DNA from: Pararhizobium arenae
Lineage (GTDB): Bacteria; Pseudomonadota; Alphaproteobacteria; Rhizobiales; Rhizobiaceae
DNA: 64,000 bases
Assembly (NCBI RefSeq): GCF_001931685.1
Contig: NZ_MOOY01000003.1
Coordinates: 528,466 to 592,465, forward strand
Direction of reading: 5' to 3'
Position 1 is the stretch's first letter. Each line of letters begins with the position of its first letter. The translations under genes were made by a program, and so were the position numbers. Of the stretch, positions 44,594-55,120 are shown one piece after another. Under the pieces are notes generated by a model. That model was not told the origin of the DNA. It was given only the letters and a program-made list of their open reading frames with translations, and searched no databases.

Positions 44594-45220
44594 CTAATCG
44601 GCGTCAGCCCGCACGGTCTTGCCGCCTTCCATCCGCACCTTGCCTTCGGCGAGAAGCCTGAGTGCTGCGGGATAGCTCTGGTGCTCGACGGTCAGCACGC
44701 GCGCAGCCAGCGCCTCCGGCGTATCGCCCGCCAAAACAGGAACTTCAGCCTGCAGGATGACGGGGCCCTCATCCATGCCTTCCGTCACGAAATGCACGGT
44801 GCAGCCGGCCTTGTCGTGGCCTGCCTCGATCGCCCTGCGATGGGTATCGAGCCCGGGGAAGAGCGGCAGCAGGGAGGGGTGGATGTTGATGATCCTGCCT
44901 TCATGACGGCTGATGAAGTTGCCGGACAAGAGGCGCATATAGCCGGCCAGGCAGATGATATCAGGCGAAAGCGCATCGAGTGCATCCAGGATCGCAGCTT
45001 CATGGGCGTCCTTGCTGGCAAAATCCTTGCGCACGAAGCTCATGGTCGGAATGCCCAACGCCTCAGCCTTGGCAAGCCCGCCCGCATCCGCCTTGTCGGA
45101 AATCACCGCGACGATCTCGGCCGGAAAATCCGGGTCTCCCGTCGCCTTGGCAAGCGCAACCATGTTCGATCCGCTGCCGGAGATGAAGACGACAACGCGC
45201 TTGCGGACTGCAGATGTCAT
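44594..45220 (-). CDS. purN: phosphoribosylglycinamide formyltransferase PurN
   Basis: PurN transfers the formyl group from 10-formyltetrahydrofolate to GAR in purine synthesis. The 208-residue protein has the substrate loop SGSGSNM and the segment with the catalytic Asn/His/Asp set ([22 protein letters not shown]). Its start overlaps the purM stop by four bases. The purM-purN coupling is standard in proteobacteria. Confidence 0.96.
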   Translation of the reverse strand: MTSAVRKRVVVFISGSGSNMVALAKATGDPDFPAEIVAVISDKADAGGLAKAEALGIPTMSFVRKDFASKDAHEAAILDALDALSPDIICLAGYMRLLSGNFISRHEGRIINIHPSLLPLFPGLDTHRRAIEAGHDKAGCTVHFVTEGMDEGPVILQAEVPVLAGDTPEALAARVLTVEHQSYPAALRLLAEGKVRMEGGKTVRADAD

Positions 45221-46287
45221 AGGGCGAGCGTGCCCTTGTAGATCGTGCCGGCGGCACCTTCCTCGCGGGCCACCATGCGACCGAGCGTGAAGACTGTTTC
45301 ACCTTCCGCCGTCAGCACCGCCGCAACTTTCTCGGACTCTTCGGCAGGCACGACGGCGATCATGCCGACGCCGCAGTTGAAGGTGCGCAGCATTTCGTTG
45401 GCCGCAACACCGCCGGTCTTCGCAAGCCAGGAGAACACGGCCGGTGCCTTCACGGCGCCGAGATCGATTTCGGCGGCCAGATGCTTCGGCAGCACGCGCG
45501 GAATGTTTTCCGGGAAACCGCCGCCGGTAATGTGGGCGAGCGCCTTGATCGAACCGGTCTCGCGGATCGCCTTCAGAAGCGGCTTCACGTAAATCTTGGT
45601 CGGGGTCATCAGCACGTCGGCAAGGGTACCTTCGCCAAACGGCGCCGGCGCATCCCAGGCGAGGCCGGAAAGGGCAACGATCTTGCGCACCAGCGAATAG
45701 CCGTTGGAATGCACGCCGGAAGAAGCGAGACCGAGGATCACGTCGCCCTCTGCGATATTGCCTGATGGTAGAAGCTGGCCGCGCTCGGCCGCGCCAACCG
45801 CAAAGCCGGCAAGATCGTAATCACCGCCGGAATACATGCCGGGCATCTCTGCCGTCTCGCCACCGATCAGCGCGCAGCCGGCCTGACGGCAACCATCGGC
45901 GATGCCACCGACGATCGCGGCACCCTGGTCCGGGTCGAGCTTGCCGGTCGCGAAATAGTCGAGAAAGAACAGGGGCTCGGCGCCCTGTACCACGAGATCG
46001 TTGACGCACATGGCCACGAGATCGATGCCGACCGTATCGTGTTTGTCGGCATCGATGGCGATCTTCAGCTTGGTGCCGACGCCGTCATTGGCGGCCACCA
46101 GAACCGGATCGGTAAAACCCGCCGCCTTCAGGTCGAACAGCCCGCCAAAGCCGCCGATCTCGCCATCGGCGCCGGGGCGGCGCGTGGAGCGCACATGCGG
46201 CTTGATCTTTTCGACCAGCAGGTTTCCGGCGTCGATATCGACACCTGCGTCGCTGTAGGTCAGACCGTTCTTACCCGCCTCGCTCAT
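45217..46287 (-). CDS. purM: phosphoribosylformylglycinamidine cyclo-ligase PurM
   Basis: PurM closes the imidazole ring to make AIR using ATP. The 356-residue protein has the early TYSDAGVDI segment, the GVGTK motif and the [11 protein letters not shown] motif; the length matches the family. It is divergent from perM with a 227-base gap. Being first of the purM-purN pair, it should be under purine control, but I could not recognise an operator. Confidence 0.96.
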   Translation of the reverse strand: MSEAGKNGLTYSDAGVDIDAGNLLVEKIKPHVRSTRRPGADGEIGGFGGLFDLKAAGFTDPVLVAANDGVGTKLKIAIDADKHDTVGIDLVAMCVNDLVVQGAEPLFFLDYFATGKLDPDQGAAIVGGIADGCRQAGCALIGGETAEMPGMYSGGDYDLAGFAVGAAERGQLLPSGNIAEGDVILGLASSGVHSNGYSLVRKIVALSGLAWDAPAPFGEGTLADVLMTPTKIYVKPLLKAIRETGSIKALAHITGGGFPENIPRVLPKHLAAEIDLGAVKAPAVFSWLAKTGGVAANEMLRTFNCGVGMIAVVPAEESEKVAAVLTAEGETVFTLGRMVAREEGAAGTIYKGTLAL

Positions 46288-46514
46288 GGCTTAAATCTCC
46301 GCTGGCTTGCCCGCATGGGCCGTATCCGGTTGCGATTGGCATGGGTGCTGGCCAAGCGCAAGCATATTAGCCCGCGAAAGGCCGTTTTTTCACCGTTTTG
46401 CCCATATCCCGCAACGAAATTTGCCGCAGGGTTGACCCCGGTCGGCAGCACATCCTATTTCCTTCAGCGGGATGCGGCGGATGGTACGGCGCGCGCGGAC
46501 ATTTGGAAAACATC

Positions 46515-47651
46515 ATGAGCGACCATGGCACCACGCAAATCCAGGGCGGCAAGGCGCTTCAGAGGCAGATCGTCTTCTGGACCCTGTGTTTCCTCGCCTT
46601 CGTCGCGTTCTTGACCGTCTTCAGTTCCATCCTTCTGCCTTTCCTCGCCGGCATGGCGCTTGCCTATTTCCTCGATCCCATTGCGGATTGGCTGGAGCGC
46701 AGTGGCTTGAGCCGCCTGATGGCCACCATCGTCATCCTGATCAGTTTCGTCGTCATCTTCATTCTGGCGCTTGTGATCATCATCCCGATCATCGCCTCGC
46801 AAGCGGCTGATTTCATCGAGAAGGTGCCGGGCTACACGAGCCGTCTTCAGGAGGTTCTGCTCGACGCCAATTCGCGGCTGGTGCCCGATTGGGTGGCGGG
46901 CCAGATGGGTTCCATCAAACAGAATGCGATGAAAATCCTTGAGCAGGGTGCCGGCTTCGTGGTGACGCTCTTCCAGCAGATATGGAGTTCCGGCGTAGCC
47001 CTTCTCGATATCCTCTCGCTCCTGATCGTCACCCCGGTCGTCGCCTTCTATATGCTCCTTGACTGGGACCGCATGGTCGCCAAAGTCGACAGCTGGGTGC
47101 CGCGCGATCATGTCGCGACAGTGCGCCGGATCGCTCGCGACATGGACGCGACCATTGCCGGCTTCATCCGCGGCCAAGGCTCGCTCTGTATCATCCTTGG
47201 CCTTTACTACGGTATCCTTCTCTCGCTGGTCGGTCTCAATTTCGGCCTGCTCATCGGCTTCTTTGCGGGCATGATCAGCTTTATTCCCTATGTGGGGTCC
47301 ATGGTCGGCCTCGTTCTGGCACTCGGTGTGGCGCTGGTGCAGTTCTGGCCGGAATTTACGCCGATCGCGCTTGTCCTCGCGGTGTTTTTCTCCGGCCAGT
47401 TTCTGGAAGGCAATATCCTCCAGCCGCGCCTCGTCGGCAAAAGCGTCGGCCTTCATCCGGTCTGGCTCATGTTCGCGCTACTGGCTTTTGGCGCGCTCTT
47501 CGGTTTTGTCGGTCTGCTGATCGCGGTACCCGCCGCCGCCGCCATCGGCGTGCTTGTCCGCTTCGGCATCGAGCGCTACCTTCAAAGCGCGCTTTATCGC
47601 GGCCATGACGCCACCTTGAAAGTCGAACCGGAACACAATCTTCCGGAGTGA
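46515..47651 (+). CDS. AI-2E/PerM family membrane transporter
   Basis: The 378-residue protein has the eight-segment layout of the AI-2E/PerM family. The diagnostic LIGFFAGMISFIPYVG motif lies in the middle and a long amphipathic region follows the second and third segments. Members include exporters of small molecules; the substrate here is unknown. The ATG at 46515 gives the normal family N-terminus, 39 codons shorter than the open frame. It overlaps hdaA's region by two bases and lies upstream of hdaA, as in other rhizobia. Confidence 0.88.
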   Translation: MSDHGTTQIQGGKALQRQIVFWTLCFLAFVAFLTVFSSILLPFLAGMALAYFLDPIADWLERSGLSRLMATIVILISFVVIFILALVIIIPIIASQAADFIEKVPGYTSRLQEVLLDANSRLVPDWVAGQMGSIKQNAMKILEQGAGFVVTLFQQIWSSGVALLDILSLLIVTPVVAFYMLLDWDRMVAKVDSWVPRDHVATVRRIARDMDATIAGFIRGQGSLCIILGLYYGILLSLVGLNFGLLIGFFAGMISFIPYVGSMVGLVLALGVALVQFWPEFTPIALVLAVFFSGQFLEGNILQPRLVGKSVGLHPVWLMFALLAFGALFGFVGLLIAVPAAAAIGVLVRFGIERYLQSALYRGHDATLKVEPEHNLPE

Positions 47652-47659
47652 GACTGAGC

Positions 47660-48346
47660 ATGATCCGCAAGTCAGAACAGCTGCCGCTCGCCTTCGGGCA
47701 TGAACCGCAAACCGGACGGGATGATCTGCTCGTCTCCGATCCCCTGAGCGCGGCCATATCGATCGTCGACAACTGGCCGAACTGGCCGTCCCCGGTCGTC
47801 ATCCTGGCGGGCCCCGTCGGCTCGGGCAAATCGCATCTCGCCAGCATCTGGCGCGAAAAAAGCGAAGCTGTCGATATCCATCCCACCGCCGGCAGCGACG
47901 CATCCGTCATTGCGGCGGCCAATGCCGTGCTGTTCGAAGACGCCGATCGGCGCGGCTTTGACGATACGGCGCTTTTTCACGTCATCAACAGTGTTCGGGA
48001 AAACGGCAGCTATCTGCTGATCACCAGCCGTCTGTGGCCCATGTCCTGGCCGGTGGAGCTTCCGGACCTGCGGTCTCGCCTCAAGGCCGCGACCGTCGTC
48101 GAGATCGGCGAGCCGGATGACGAGCTTCTGGCGCAGGTCCTCGTCAAGCTCTTCGCCGATCGCCAGCTTTTCATAGACGACAAGCTGGTCGCCTATATCG
48201 TCGCCCGCATGGAGCGCTCGCTGGACGCCGCCCAGAAAGTGGTGGAAAAACTGGATCATCTGGCCCTCGCGCGGGGCACGCGCATCACCCGGACGCTCGC
48301 CGCCGAAGTGATCGAGGGCCTTGGAAAGGCAAGTCAACATGATTGA
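47660..48346 (+). CDS. hdaA: DnaA-related regulatory ATPase HdaA
   Basis: HdaA (Hda-like) is a AAA protein that with the sliding clamp promotes hydrolysis of DnaA-bound ATP and so prevents re-initiation. The 228-residue protein has an N-terminal clamp-binding-type EQLPLAF motif, Walker A GPVGSGKSH, Walker B-like VLFEDADR and a sensor/lid region. A GTG 12 bases upstream is possible. The ATG at 47660 places the clamp motif at the very N-terminus as in the family. It lacks DnaA's DNA-binding domain. Confidence 0.88.
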   Translation: MIRKSEQLPLAFGHEPQTGRDDLLVSDPLSAAISIVDNWPNWPSPVVILAGPVGSGKSHLASIWREKSEAVDIHPTAGSDASVIAAANAVLFEDADRRGFDDTALFHVINSVRENGSYLLITSRLWPMSWPVELPDLRSRLKAATVVEIGEPDDELLAQVLVKLFADRQLFIDDKLVAYIVARMERSLDAAQKVVEKLDHLALARGTRITRTLAAEVIEGLGKASQHD

Positions 48347-48364
48347 CTGTCACAGTTACGTCGT
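48347..48364 (+). promoter_or_regulatory. candidate PHO box upstream of ppk1
   Basis: CTGTCAC (48347-48353), a near-perfect PHO half-site, is followed after AGTT by ACGTCGT (48358-48364), which shares GTC.T with the consensus. The spacing is the standard 11 bases. A GATAGC (about ten bases later) could be a -10 box. The second half-site is weak, so this is a candidate only. Confidence 0.4.
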
Positions 48365-48410
48365 CAAACTGGGATAGCTGCAAAAGCATTTCGCAAGAGG
48401 GGTAGGGACC

Positions 48411-50609
48411 ATGGACATCACGACGGAATCGGCAGCGAACGCGGTAGCTCCGATCGAGCCTGTTGAAGAGGCGATCGATCTCATGAACAGCCCCGAGCGC
48501 TTTATCAATCGCGAGTTCTCCTGGCTCCAGTTCAACCGCCGCGTTCTCGAAGAAACGCTGAACACGGCGCATCCGCTTCTGGAGCGCGTGCGCTTCCTGT
48601 CGATCTCCGCCGCCAACCTCGATGAATTTTTCATGGTGCGCGTCGCCGGCCTCGAAGGTCAGGTTCGGCAGGGCGTTTCCGTCCGCAGCCCGGATGGGAA
48701 GACACCCGTCGAGCAACTCGAGGGCATCCTCAAGGAAATCGACAATCTGCAGATGGAGCAGCAGGCCTCGCTCGCCGTCCTGCAGCAATATCTCGCCAAG
48801 GAAGACATTCTGATCGTGCGCCCGGTTTCGCTTTCAGGGCAGGATCGCGTCTGGCTGCAGAACGAGTTCGAGCAGTCGATCTTCCCGGTGCTGACGCCGC
48901 TGTCGATCGATCCGGCGCATCCGTTCCCCTTCATTCCGAACCTCGGCTTCAGCATGGGCCTCCAACTCGACAGCAAGACGGGCAGGGAGCCGATGACCGC
49001 GTTGCTGCGTCTGCCGGTCGCGCTGGACCGCTTCATCCGTCTGCCCGATGTCAAGTCGACTATCCGCTACATCACCCTTGAAGATGCCGTCGGCCTGTTC
49101 ATCGAAACACTCTTCCCGGGCTATGTGGTCAAGGGTTCCGGCACCTTCCGCATCATCCGCGACAGTGATATCGAAGTTGAAGAAGAGGCCGAGGATCTTG
49201 TCCGTTTTTACGAAACGGCCTTGAAGCGCCGTCGTCGCGGCTCCGTCATCCGCATCGAGATCGATTCGGAAATGCCGCTGGAGCTGCGCCGTTTCGTCAT
49301 TTCCGAACTCGGCGTTGCCGAAAATCGCGTCGCCGTCCTGCCGGGTCTGCTTGCCCTCAACACGCTGTCGGAAATCACCAAGGCGCCGCGCGAGGACCTG
49401 CGCTTCGAGCCGTACAATGCCCGATTTCCCGAACGCGTCCGCGAACACGCCGGCGACTGCTTCGCCGCCATCCGCGAAAAGGACATGGTCGTCCACCACC
49501 CCTACGAATCGTTCGACGTGGTGGTCCAGTTTCTTCTCCAGGCTTCGCGCGACCCTGACGTGGTGGCGATAAAGCAGACGCTTTACCGCACCTCCAACGA
49601 CAGCCCGATCGTGCGTGCGCTGATCGATGCGGCCGAGGCCGGCAAGTCTGTCACCGCGCTGGTCGAACTCAAGGCCCGCTTCGATGAAGAAGCCAACATC
49701 CGCTGGGCACGCGACCTTGAACGCGCCGGCGTGCAGGTCGTCTTCGGCTTCATCGAACTCAAGACCCACGCCAAGATGTCGCTGGTCGTGCGACGTGAGG
49801 AAGGCAAGCTTCGGTCGTACTGCCATCTTGGCACCGGGAATTATCACCCGATCACGGCGAAGATTTATACCGACCTGTCGTATTTCACCTGCGATCCGGC
49901 GATTGCCCACGACATGGCGAATATCTTCAACTTCATCACCGGCTACGGCGAGCCGGAAGCCGGCATGCAACTGGCGGCATCTCCGCACACGCTTCGTCCA
50001 CGCATCCTCCAGCATATCGAGGAAGAGATCGTTCACGCCCGCGACGGCCGTCCGGCCGCCATCTGGATGAAGATGAACTCGCTGGTCGACCCCGACATTA
50101 TCGACGCGCTTTATCGTGCCAGCCGCGCCGGTGTGGAGATCGATCTGGTCATCCGCGGCATCTGCTGCCTCCGTCCGCAGGTTCCCGGCCTTTCCGACAA
50201 TATCCGCGTAAAATCGATCGTCGGCCGCTTCCTTGAACATTCCCGCATCTTCTGCTTTGGCAACGGCCACGGGCTTCCCTCCGAGCGTGCGCTTGTGTAT
50301 ATCGGTTCCGCGGACATGATGCCGCGCAATCTGGACCGGCGGGTAGAGACACTTGTGCCTCTAACCAACCGGACCGTGCATGAACAGGTTCTGTCGCAGA
50401 TCATGCTGGGTAATCTCATCGATAACCAGCAGAGCTACGAAATCCTCAGCGACGGCACATCGCGTCGCATGGATGTCGCGAAGAACTCGGAGCCGTTCAA
50501 TGCACAGCTCTATTTCATGACCAACCCCAGCCTCTCGGGCCGGGGCGAGGCCCTGAAATCGAGCGCGCCAAAGGTCATTGCCGGCTGGAAGAGCGGCCGC
50601 GGAAAGTAA
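48411..50609 (+). CDS. ppk: polyphosphate kinase PPK1
   Basis: PPK1 reversibly builds inorganic polyphosphate from ATP. The 732-residue protein has the N-terminal [18 protein letters not shown] signature, the KTHAKMSL motif with the autophosphorylated His, a second conserved His in FLEHSRI, and the [10 protein letters not shown] segment. GAGGGGTAGGGA precedes the ATG. It is followed after 12 bases by ppx, so synthesis and breakdown are encoded together. A PHO-like site upstream (separate entry) suggests phosphate control. Confidence 0.97.
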   Translation: MDITTESAANAVAPIEPVEEAIDLMNSPERFINREFSWLQFNRRVLEETLNTAHPLLERVRFLSISAANLDEFFMVRVAGLEGQVRQGVSVRSPDGKTPVEQLEGILKEIDNLQMEQQASLAVLQQYLAKEDILIVRPVSLSGQDRVWLQNEFEQSIFPVLTPLSIDPAHPFPFIPNLGFSMGLQLDSKTGREPMTALLRLPVALDRFIRLPDVKSTIRYITLEDAVGLFIETLFPGYVVKGSGTFRIIRDSDIEVEEEAEDLVRFYETALKRRRRGSVIRIEIDSEMPLELRRFVISELGVAENRVAVLPGLLALNTLSEITKAPREDLRFEPYNARFPERVREHAGDCFAAIREKDMVVHHPYESFDVVVQFLLQASRDPDVVAIKQTLYRTSNDSPIVRALIDAAEAGKSVTALVELKARFDEEANIRWARDLERAGVQVVFGFIELKTHAKMSLVVRREEGKLRSYCHLGTGNYHPITAKIYTDLSYFTCDPAIAHDMANIFNFITGYGEPEAGMQLAASPHTLRPRILQHIEEEIVHARDGRPAAIWMKMNSLVDPDIIDALYRASRAGVEIDLVIRGICCLRPQVPGLSDNIRVKSIVGRFLEHSRIFCFGNGHGLPSERALVYIGSADMMPRNLDRRVETLVPLTNRTVHEQVLSQIMLGNLIDNQQSYEILSDGTSRRMDVAKNSEPFNAQLYFMTNPSLSGRGEALKSSAPKVIAGWKSGRGK

Positions 50610-50621
50610 AACTGGAATTGC

Positions 50622-52142
50622 ATGGTCGAATCTGAAGCCCAGGGGCGTCTGCCTGGAATAGCCCCGGTCTCCGTCGTGGATATCGGTTCTAACTCAATTC
50701 GGCTGGTGATCTATGAAGGTCTGAACCGCTCGCCCGCCGTGCTTTTCAATGAAAAGGTCATGTGCGGTCTTGGCAAGGGTATCGATGCCACCGGCCGCAT
50801 GGATGCCGATAGCGTGGAACGCGCCCTCAAGGCTTTGCACCGCTTCAAGGCGCTGTCCCGGCAGGCGCGGGCCTCGACCTCCTTCGTTCTGGCCACGGCT
50901 GCCGCCCGCGACGCCTCCAATGGCCCCGATTTCATACGGCGTGCCGAACTCATCCTCGGTCAGAAGATCCGCGTGCTCACCGGCGAGGAGGAGGCGTACT
51001 TCTCGGCGCTCGGCATCGTCAGCGGTTATCACGATCCCGATGGCGTCGTCGGCGATCTCGGCGGTGGTTCGCTGGAGCTTGTCGATGTTCTCGGCACGAA
51101 GATAGGCAAGGGCATCACCCTGCCGCTCGGCGGTATCCGACTGTCGGAACATGCCCAGGGTTCGCTCGTTCAGGCACGCAGCTACGTTCGCAGCTTCATG
51201 GACAAGGCCGAGGTTCTCAAAAACGCGGAGGGTCGCACCTTCTATGCGGTTGGCGGCACATGGCGCTCCATCGCCAAACTGCACATGGAACTGCGCGATT
51301 ATCCGCTGCACATGATGCAGGGCTACGAAATCTCCTTCGATGAAGCGATAAACCTGCTTGCCGACGTGGTCGAGCCGAAGAACCCCAAGGCTCCTGCCTA
51401 TGCGGCGATCTCCAAGAGCCGTCGTGCGCTTCTGCCCTACGGTGCCATCGCTATGCAGGAGGCGATCATCCGCATGAAGCCGGCGCGGGTGTCTTTCTCG
51501 GCTCTTGGCGTGCGCGAGGGTTATCTGTTTTCCCTGCTGTCGGATTCCGTCCGCAAAAGCGACCCGCTGCTGGCCGCCGCCGGCGAACTTGCCATCCTGC
51601 GTGCCCGGTCGCCCGAGCACGCCCGCGAACTCGCCGACTGGAGCGGCGACATGCTCGGCAAGCTCGGCGTCATGGAAACCGACGAGGAAAGCCGCTACCG
51701 TCAGGCTGCCTGTCTGCTTGCCGACATCAGCTGGCGCGCCCATCCCGATTATCGCGGCCTGCAGGCCCTGAATATCATTGCCCACAGCACCTTCTCCGGC
51801 ATCACCCATGCCGGCCGTGCCTATATCGCGCTTGCCAACTACTACCGCTTCGAAGGCCTGTCGGATGACGAGGCGACAAGCCCGCTGACGGCGATCGCCA
51901 CGCCGAGGCTTCGCGAACTGGCGAAGCTCCTGGGCGGCATCCTGCGTGTCGCCTATCTGTTTTCGGCGTCCATGCCGGGCGTGGTGCGCAATCTCGATAT
52001 CCGCGCCGCCAAGGTACCGGACCTCGACTATGAGTTCATCGTGCCGGAAGCCTACGGCGAATTTGCCGGAGAACGCCTCGACGGCCGCCTTCAGCAGCTT
52101 GCACGGCTGACGGGAAAGAGGATCGGCTTCCGTTTCCAGTAG
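50622..52142 (+). CDS. ppx: exopolyphosphatase Ppx
   Basis: Ppx hydrolyses terminal phosphates from polyphosphate, and enzymes of this family may also hydrolyse pppGpp. The 506-residue protein has the sugar-kinase/actin-fold phosphate loop DIGSNSIRL and the second loop GDLGGGSLEL. A C-terminal HD-like helical extension follows. It follows ppk by 12 bases, so the two are surely co-transcribed. Confidence 0.95.
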   Translation: MVESEAQGRLPGIAPVSVVDIGSNSIRLVIYEGLNRSPAVLFNEKVMCGLGKGIDATGRMDADSVERALKALHRFKALSRQARASTSFVLATAAARDASNGPDFIRRAELILGQKIRVLTGEEEAYFSALGIVSGYHDPDGVVGDLGGGSLELVDVLGTKIGKGITLPLGGIRLSEHAQGSLVQARSYVRSFMDKAEVLKNAEGRTFYAVGGTWRSIAKLHMELRDYPLHMMQGYEISFDEAINLLADVVEPKNPKAPAYAAISKSRRALLPYGAIAMQEAIIRMKPARVSFSALGVREGYLFSLLSDSVRKSDPLLAAAGELAILRARSPEHARELADWSGDMLGKLGVMETDEESRYRQAACLLADISWRAHPDYRGLQALNIIAHSTFSGITHAGRAYIALANYYRFEGLSDDEATSPLTAIATPRLRELAKLLGGILRVAYLFSASMPGVVRNLDIRAAKVPDLDYEFIVPEAYGEFAGERLDGRLQQLARLTGKRIGFRFQ

Positions 52143-52174
52143 CGCCCTACATCCGTTCTGCGTCCTTGCCGGAA

Positions 52175-52208
52175 AATATTCAGCTGTATATTCGCAATAC
52201 TGAATATT
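52175..52208. repeat. AT-rich inverted repeat between ppx and the RTX gene
   Basis: AATATTCAG (52175-52183) and CTGAATATT (52200-52208) form a perfect nine-base inverted repeat with a 16-base AT-rich centre. It lies about 100 bases before the RTX ATG (52310). It may be an operator for the RTX gene or a weak ppx terminator; no U-tract follows. Confidence 0.6.
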
Positions 52209-52309
52209 AGGAGCGCTTGTTGCGCTGAGGGATGTATTGCGGCATCTTGCGCCCCGGAATATTAACCGCCGACCCATCAATGTTGGCGATTTTTTTTGAG
52301 GTTGCTTTC

Positions 52310-53632
52310 ATGGCCACGATTAATTTCAGCGATATTACCGGCGGCGTCGATATGTCGCTTCTCGAAGTGTCCAGTTTTCTTGAATACGACCATGCGCAAT
52401 GGTCGCGCACGCAGCTGAAGCTCTACGACGACTCCAAGAACTATTCGCTGTTTACCGGCACAGGCCTCACCTACAAGGTGCAATCCGGCGAGATAACCGC
52501 TGTGACCGGCGGCACGGTCACAGGCCTCAAGGTCGTTTTCAACAACGTTTCGGTTTTCTCCGTCACGGGCTGGAAGGTTTCCGCAAAAAGCGTCGGCGAT
52601 GCCATCTTTAAGGATCAGAGCGCCGTGTTCCTGTCTCTGCTTCTCTCCGGCAACGATACGGTCAACGGCACAAAACATGACGACGCATTGCTCGGAGGCG
52701 TGGGCACCGACACGCTGAACGGTGGGGCGGGGGACGACCTCCTGGAAGGCGGCGTTGGCGCAGACAAGCTCGTGGGCGGTTCCGGCAGCGATACCGGCAG
52801 CTACTTCTTTGCCAAGGCCGGCGTTACCGCCAGCCTCGCCAAGCCGTCCGCCAACACAGGCGATGCCAAGGGCGACACCTATTCCTCCATCGAAAATCTT
52901 CTCGGAACCCAATATGCCGACAAGATTTACGGAAACGGCAGTTCCAATGCCCTGGTCGGAGCGGCCGGCAACGACCTGCTTGATGGCGGCGCCGGCAACG
53001 ACCTTCTGGTGGGCGGCCTCGGCGCCGATCGGCTGTTCGGTGGCAGCGGCTTCGATACGGCGCTTTACGACAATTCCGCCAAGGCGGTGACCGTCAATCT
53101 CGCCAAGCCTTCGCTCAACACCAACGAGGCTGCCGGAGATACCTATTCATCGATCGAAGCCGTTTCGGGAAGCCGGTTTGCCGACAAGCTGTATGGCAAC
53201 AGCAGCGCCAACACCCTTGAGGGCAATCTCGGCGCCGATCTTTTGAACGGTGCGGCCGGCGACGACAAACTTTACGGCGGTTCGGGCGCCGATGACCTCT
53301 ATGGCGGCACCGGCAAGGATACGTTTATCTATGCCAGCTTTCTCGAAAGCACCGTGTCCACGACAAACCGCGATACGATTTTCGACTTTTCCGGCGCCGC
53401 AGGCGACAAAATCGATCTCTCCGACATGGATGCCAGCACGAAAGCCGCCGGCAACCAGGCCTTTAGCTTTATCGAAACCAGGGCTTTTTCCGGGAAGGCC
53501 GGGGAGCTGCGTTATGAGAAGAAGGCGTCCGATACCTATATCTACGGCGACCTCGACGGCAACAAAAAGGCCGACTTTGCCATTCATCTCGATGATGCCG
53601 TGACGATGCTGAAGGGCTATTTCATCCTCTGA
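52310..53632 (+). CDS. secreted RTX (hemolysin-type calcium-binding repeat) protein
   Basis: The 440-residue protein has an N-terminal domain of about 120 residues without recognised activity. Three clusters of RTX nonapeptides follow (GGAGDDLLEGGVGADKL, GGAGNDLL..GGLGADRL, GGSGADDLYGGTG). Two similar ~100-residue modules containing AKPS.NT and DTYSSIE repeat between them. The C-terminus (DTIFDFS...DKIDLS and a closing hydrophobic strand) is the usual type I secretion signal. No signal peptide and no transporter genes are nearby, so export must use a distant type I system. The ATG at 52310 is preceded by GAGG. Confidence 0.82.
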   Translation: MATINFSDITGGVDMSLLEVSSFLEYDHAQWSRTQLKLYDDSKNYSLFTGTGLTYKVQSGEITAVTGGTVTGLKVVFNNVSVFSVTGWKVSAKSVGDAIFKDQSAVFLSLLLSGNDTVNGTKHDDALLGGVGTDTLNGGAGDDLLEGGVGADKLVGGSGSDTGSYFFAKAGVTASLAKPSANTGDAKGDTYSSIENLLGTQYADKIYGNGSSNALVGAAGNDLLDGGAGNDLLVGGLGADRLFGGSGFDTALYDNSAKAVTVNLAKPSLNTNEAAGDTYSSIEAVSGSRFADKLYGNSSANTLEGNLGADLLNGAAGDDKLYGGSGADDLYGGTGKDTFIYASFLESTVSTTNRDTIFDFSGAAGDKIDLSDMDASTKAAGNQAFSFIETRAFSGKAGELRYEKKASDTYIYGDLDGNKKADFAIHLDDAVTMLKGYFIL

Positions 53633-53657
53633 GTTAAGGCGGCTTGGTATTTACAGG

Positions 53658-53692
53658 ATGGCGGCTCCGGAGAGGATGACCGGAGCCGCCAT
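53658..53692. terminator. intrinsic terminator between converging RTX and phytase-like genes
   Basis: ATGGCGGCTCCGG and CCGGAGCCGCCAT form a perfect 13-base stem around a nine-base loop, followed by TTTTCGTTT on the plus strand. It starts 26 bases after the RTX stop and ends 18 bases before the phytase-like stop, so it separates the two transcripts. Confidence 0.9.
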
Positions 53693-53709
53693 TTTCGTTT
53701 GCTCGCTGC

Positions 53710-55068
53710 TTACTTCGCGTTCAGGAATTCACCGACTTCCAGCAGCACGAACTCGTTATCATCCGCCTTGTCGATTGCGCGTCCGGCAGAGAACGGCAGG
53801 TTGTTGTCGTTGCCGACGACGATGTGGGTGTCGTCAACACGGTCGACGTTCTCGATGGTGACGAACGGCATGTCGTAGAAGCCTTCGCCGCCGCCCTGAC
53901 GCTTTTTGTTGTCCGGATCAGCGATCTTGAGCAGGTCGATGTAGCCGATCTTGCGCGCGGCCTTGCCGACATTGGCGTCGTTCATCTCGATCTTGTAGAT
54001 GCGCTTGACCTTGGAGCCGACGGCAAAGCAGTCAGGCTGCGGGTTCTTGGCGTCGGCGCAAGCCTTGTCCACCGTGCCTGCGCCATTGTCGCGCTCGATC
54101 ACCAGAGCGGTGGTCTCGTCCAGCATGTTGAAGTCGCCGATCGCTTCGCCGCCTTCGGCCAGCGGATAGAGCCAGCTGCGGCCGGTCCAGGCCTTGGAAG
54201 CAACGTCAAGCTCGATGATGCGCAGGGCCGGGCGGTCTTCTGCCTGCTCGACGCTTTCGCCATCGATCCAGATCGGCCCTTCCAGCAGACCGTACAGCTT
54301 GCTGCCGTCCTTCGACATGGCAAGCCCTTCATAGCCGCCCGAGCGCTTGAGATTGAAAGCCGGAACGGGCTTCGACGGATCGGCCTGCAGGGTAAGTGTC
54401 GCGTTGTCCGGCGACATCACCGGCTTACCGTCAACCACTGTCGGGATAACGTCCGTCAGCTTGCCTTCGGTGTCGAACTTCAGGAGGTTCGGGCCGAACT
54501 CTTCGCCCACCCAGAAGCCGTCGGCCACGGGCTGGATCGATTCGACGTCGAAATCGGCGCCCGTCAGGTAGCGCTTGTCGGAACCTTCCATGACGATCGG
54601 GAAGGGGGCCTTGCGGTCGGGATCGGACAGGAACACGGTCTTCAGCGCCTCGACCTTGCCAGCTTCCCAGTCAAACTTGATGTTGTGCAGCATCAGCATG
54701 GCATCGGAAGAGTTCATCTTCGAACCGAAGCCGTTATCGGAAAGGCTCCAGAAGGTGCCGTCGGCCATGGTTTTGATGCCGGAGAAGCCCTGCATCGGCT
54801 GGCCGTCGAAGGGAAGCGAAAGGCCAGTGAGGCGTACGCCATCCTTGCCGGGAACGCTGCCGAGCTCGACCGCGCGACGGCGGTCCGGCGTGGTGAACTT
54901 GCCGGAGGTCTTGAGGTGTTCGGTGGCATCTGCCGGAGCAGGGATGATGGTGTTGGCCGGAAGGATGGCGTGGCTGACGAGCTTTGCCGGGAAAACGGCT
55001 TCTTCGGCCTGAGCCGCAGTTCCAAAAGCAAGCGTGAAGGCCACGGAGGCCAGAAGGATGTTCTTCAT
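53710..55068 (-). CDS. secreted phytase-like esterase (PF13449-type)
   Basis: The 452-residue product has a signal peptide (about 1-21, ending AQAEE) and a beta-propeller-like 'esterase-like activity of phytase' domain. The domain is marked by GFSGIKTMADGTFW, SDNGFG, GADFDVESIQP, GEEFGPNLL and the repeated glycine-rich strands. Enzymes of this group act on phosphate esters in the periplasm or outside the cell; the substrate is not known. GAGGGG precedes the ATG at 55068. Upstream lies an 11-bp-phased PHO-box-like array, which fits a role in phosphate acquisition. Confidence 0.85.
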   Translation of the reverse strand: MKNILLASVAFTLAFGTAAQAEEAVFPAKLVSHAILPANTIIPAPADATEHLKTSGKFTTPDRRRAVELGSVPGKDGVRLTGLSLPFDGQPMQGFSGIKTMADGTFWSLSDNGFGSKMNSSDAMLMLHNIKFDWEAGKVEALKTVFLSDPDRKAPFPIVMEGSDKRYLTGADFDVESIQPVADGFWVGEEFGPNLLKFDTEGKLTDVIPTVVDGKPVMSPDNATLTLQADPSKPVPAFNLKRSGGYEGLAMSKDGSKLYGLLEGPIWIDGESVEQAEDRPALRIIELDVASKAWTGRSWLYPLAEGGEAIGDFNMLDETTALVIERDNGAGTVDKACADAKNPQPDCFAVGSKVKRIYKIEMNDANVGKAARKIGYIDLLKIADPDNKKRQGGGEGFYDMPFVTIENVDRVDDTHIVVGNDNNLPFSAGRAIDKADDNEFVLLEVGEFLNAK

Positions 55069-55120
55069 AGGTTTCCCCTCGGGTTCGGTTGACGAGACAC
55101 GCTTCCGATAGGGCCGCTTG

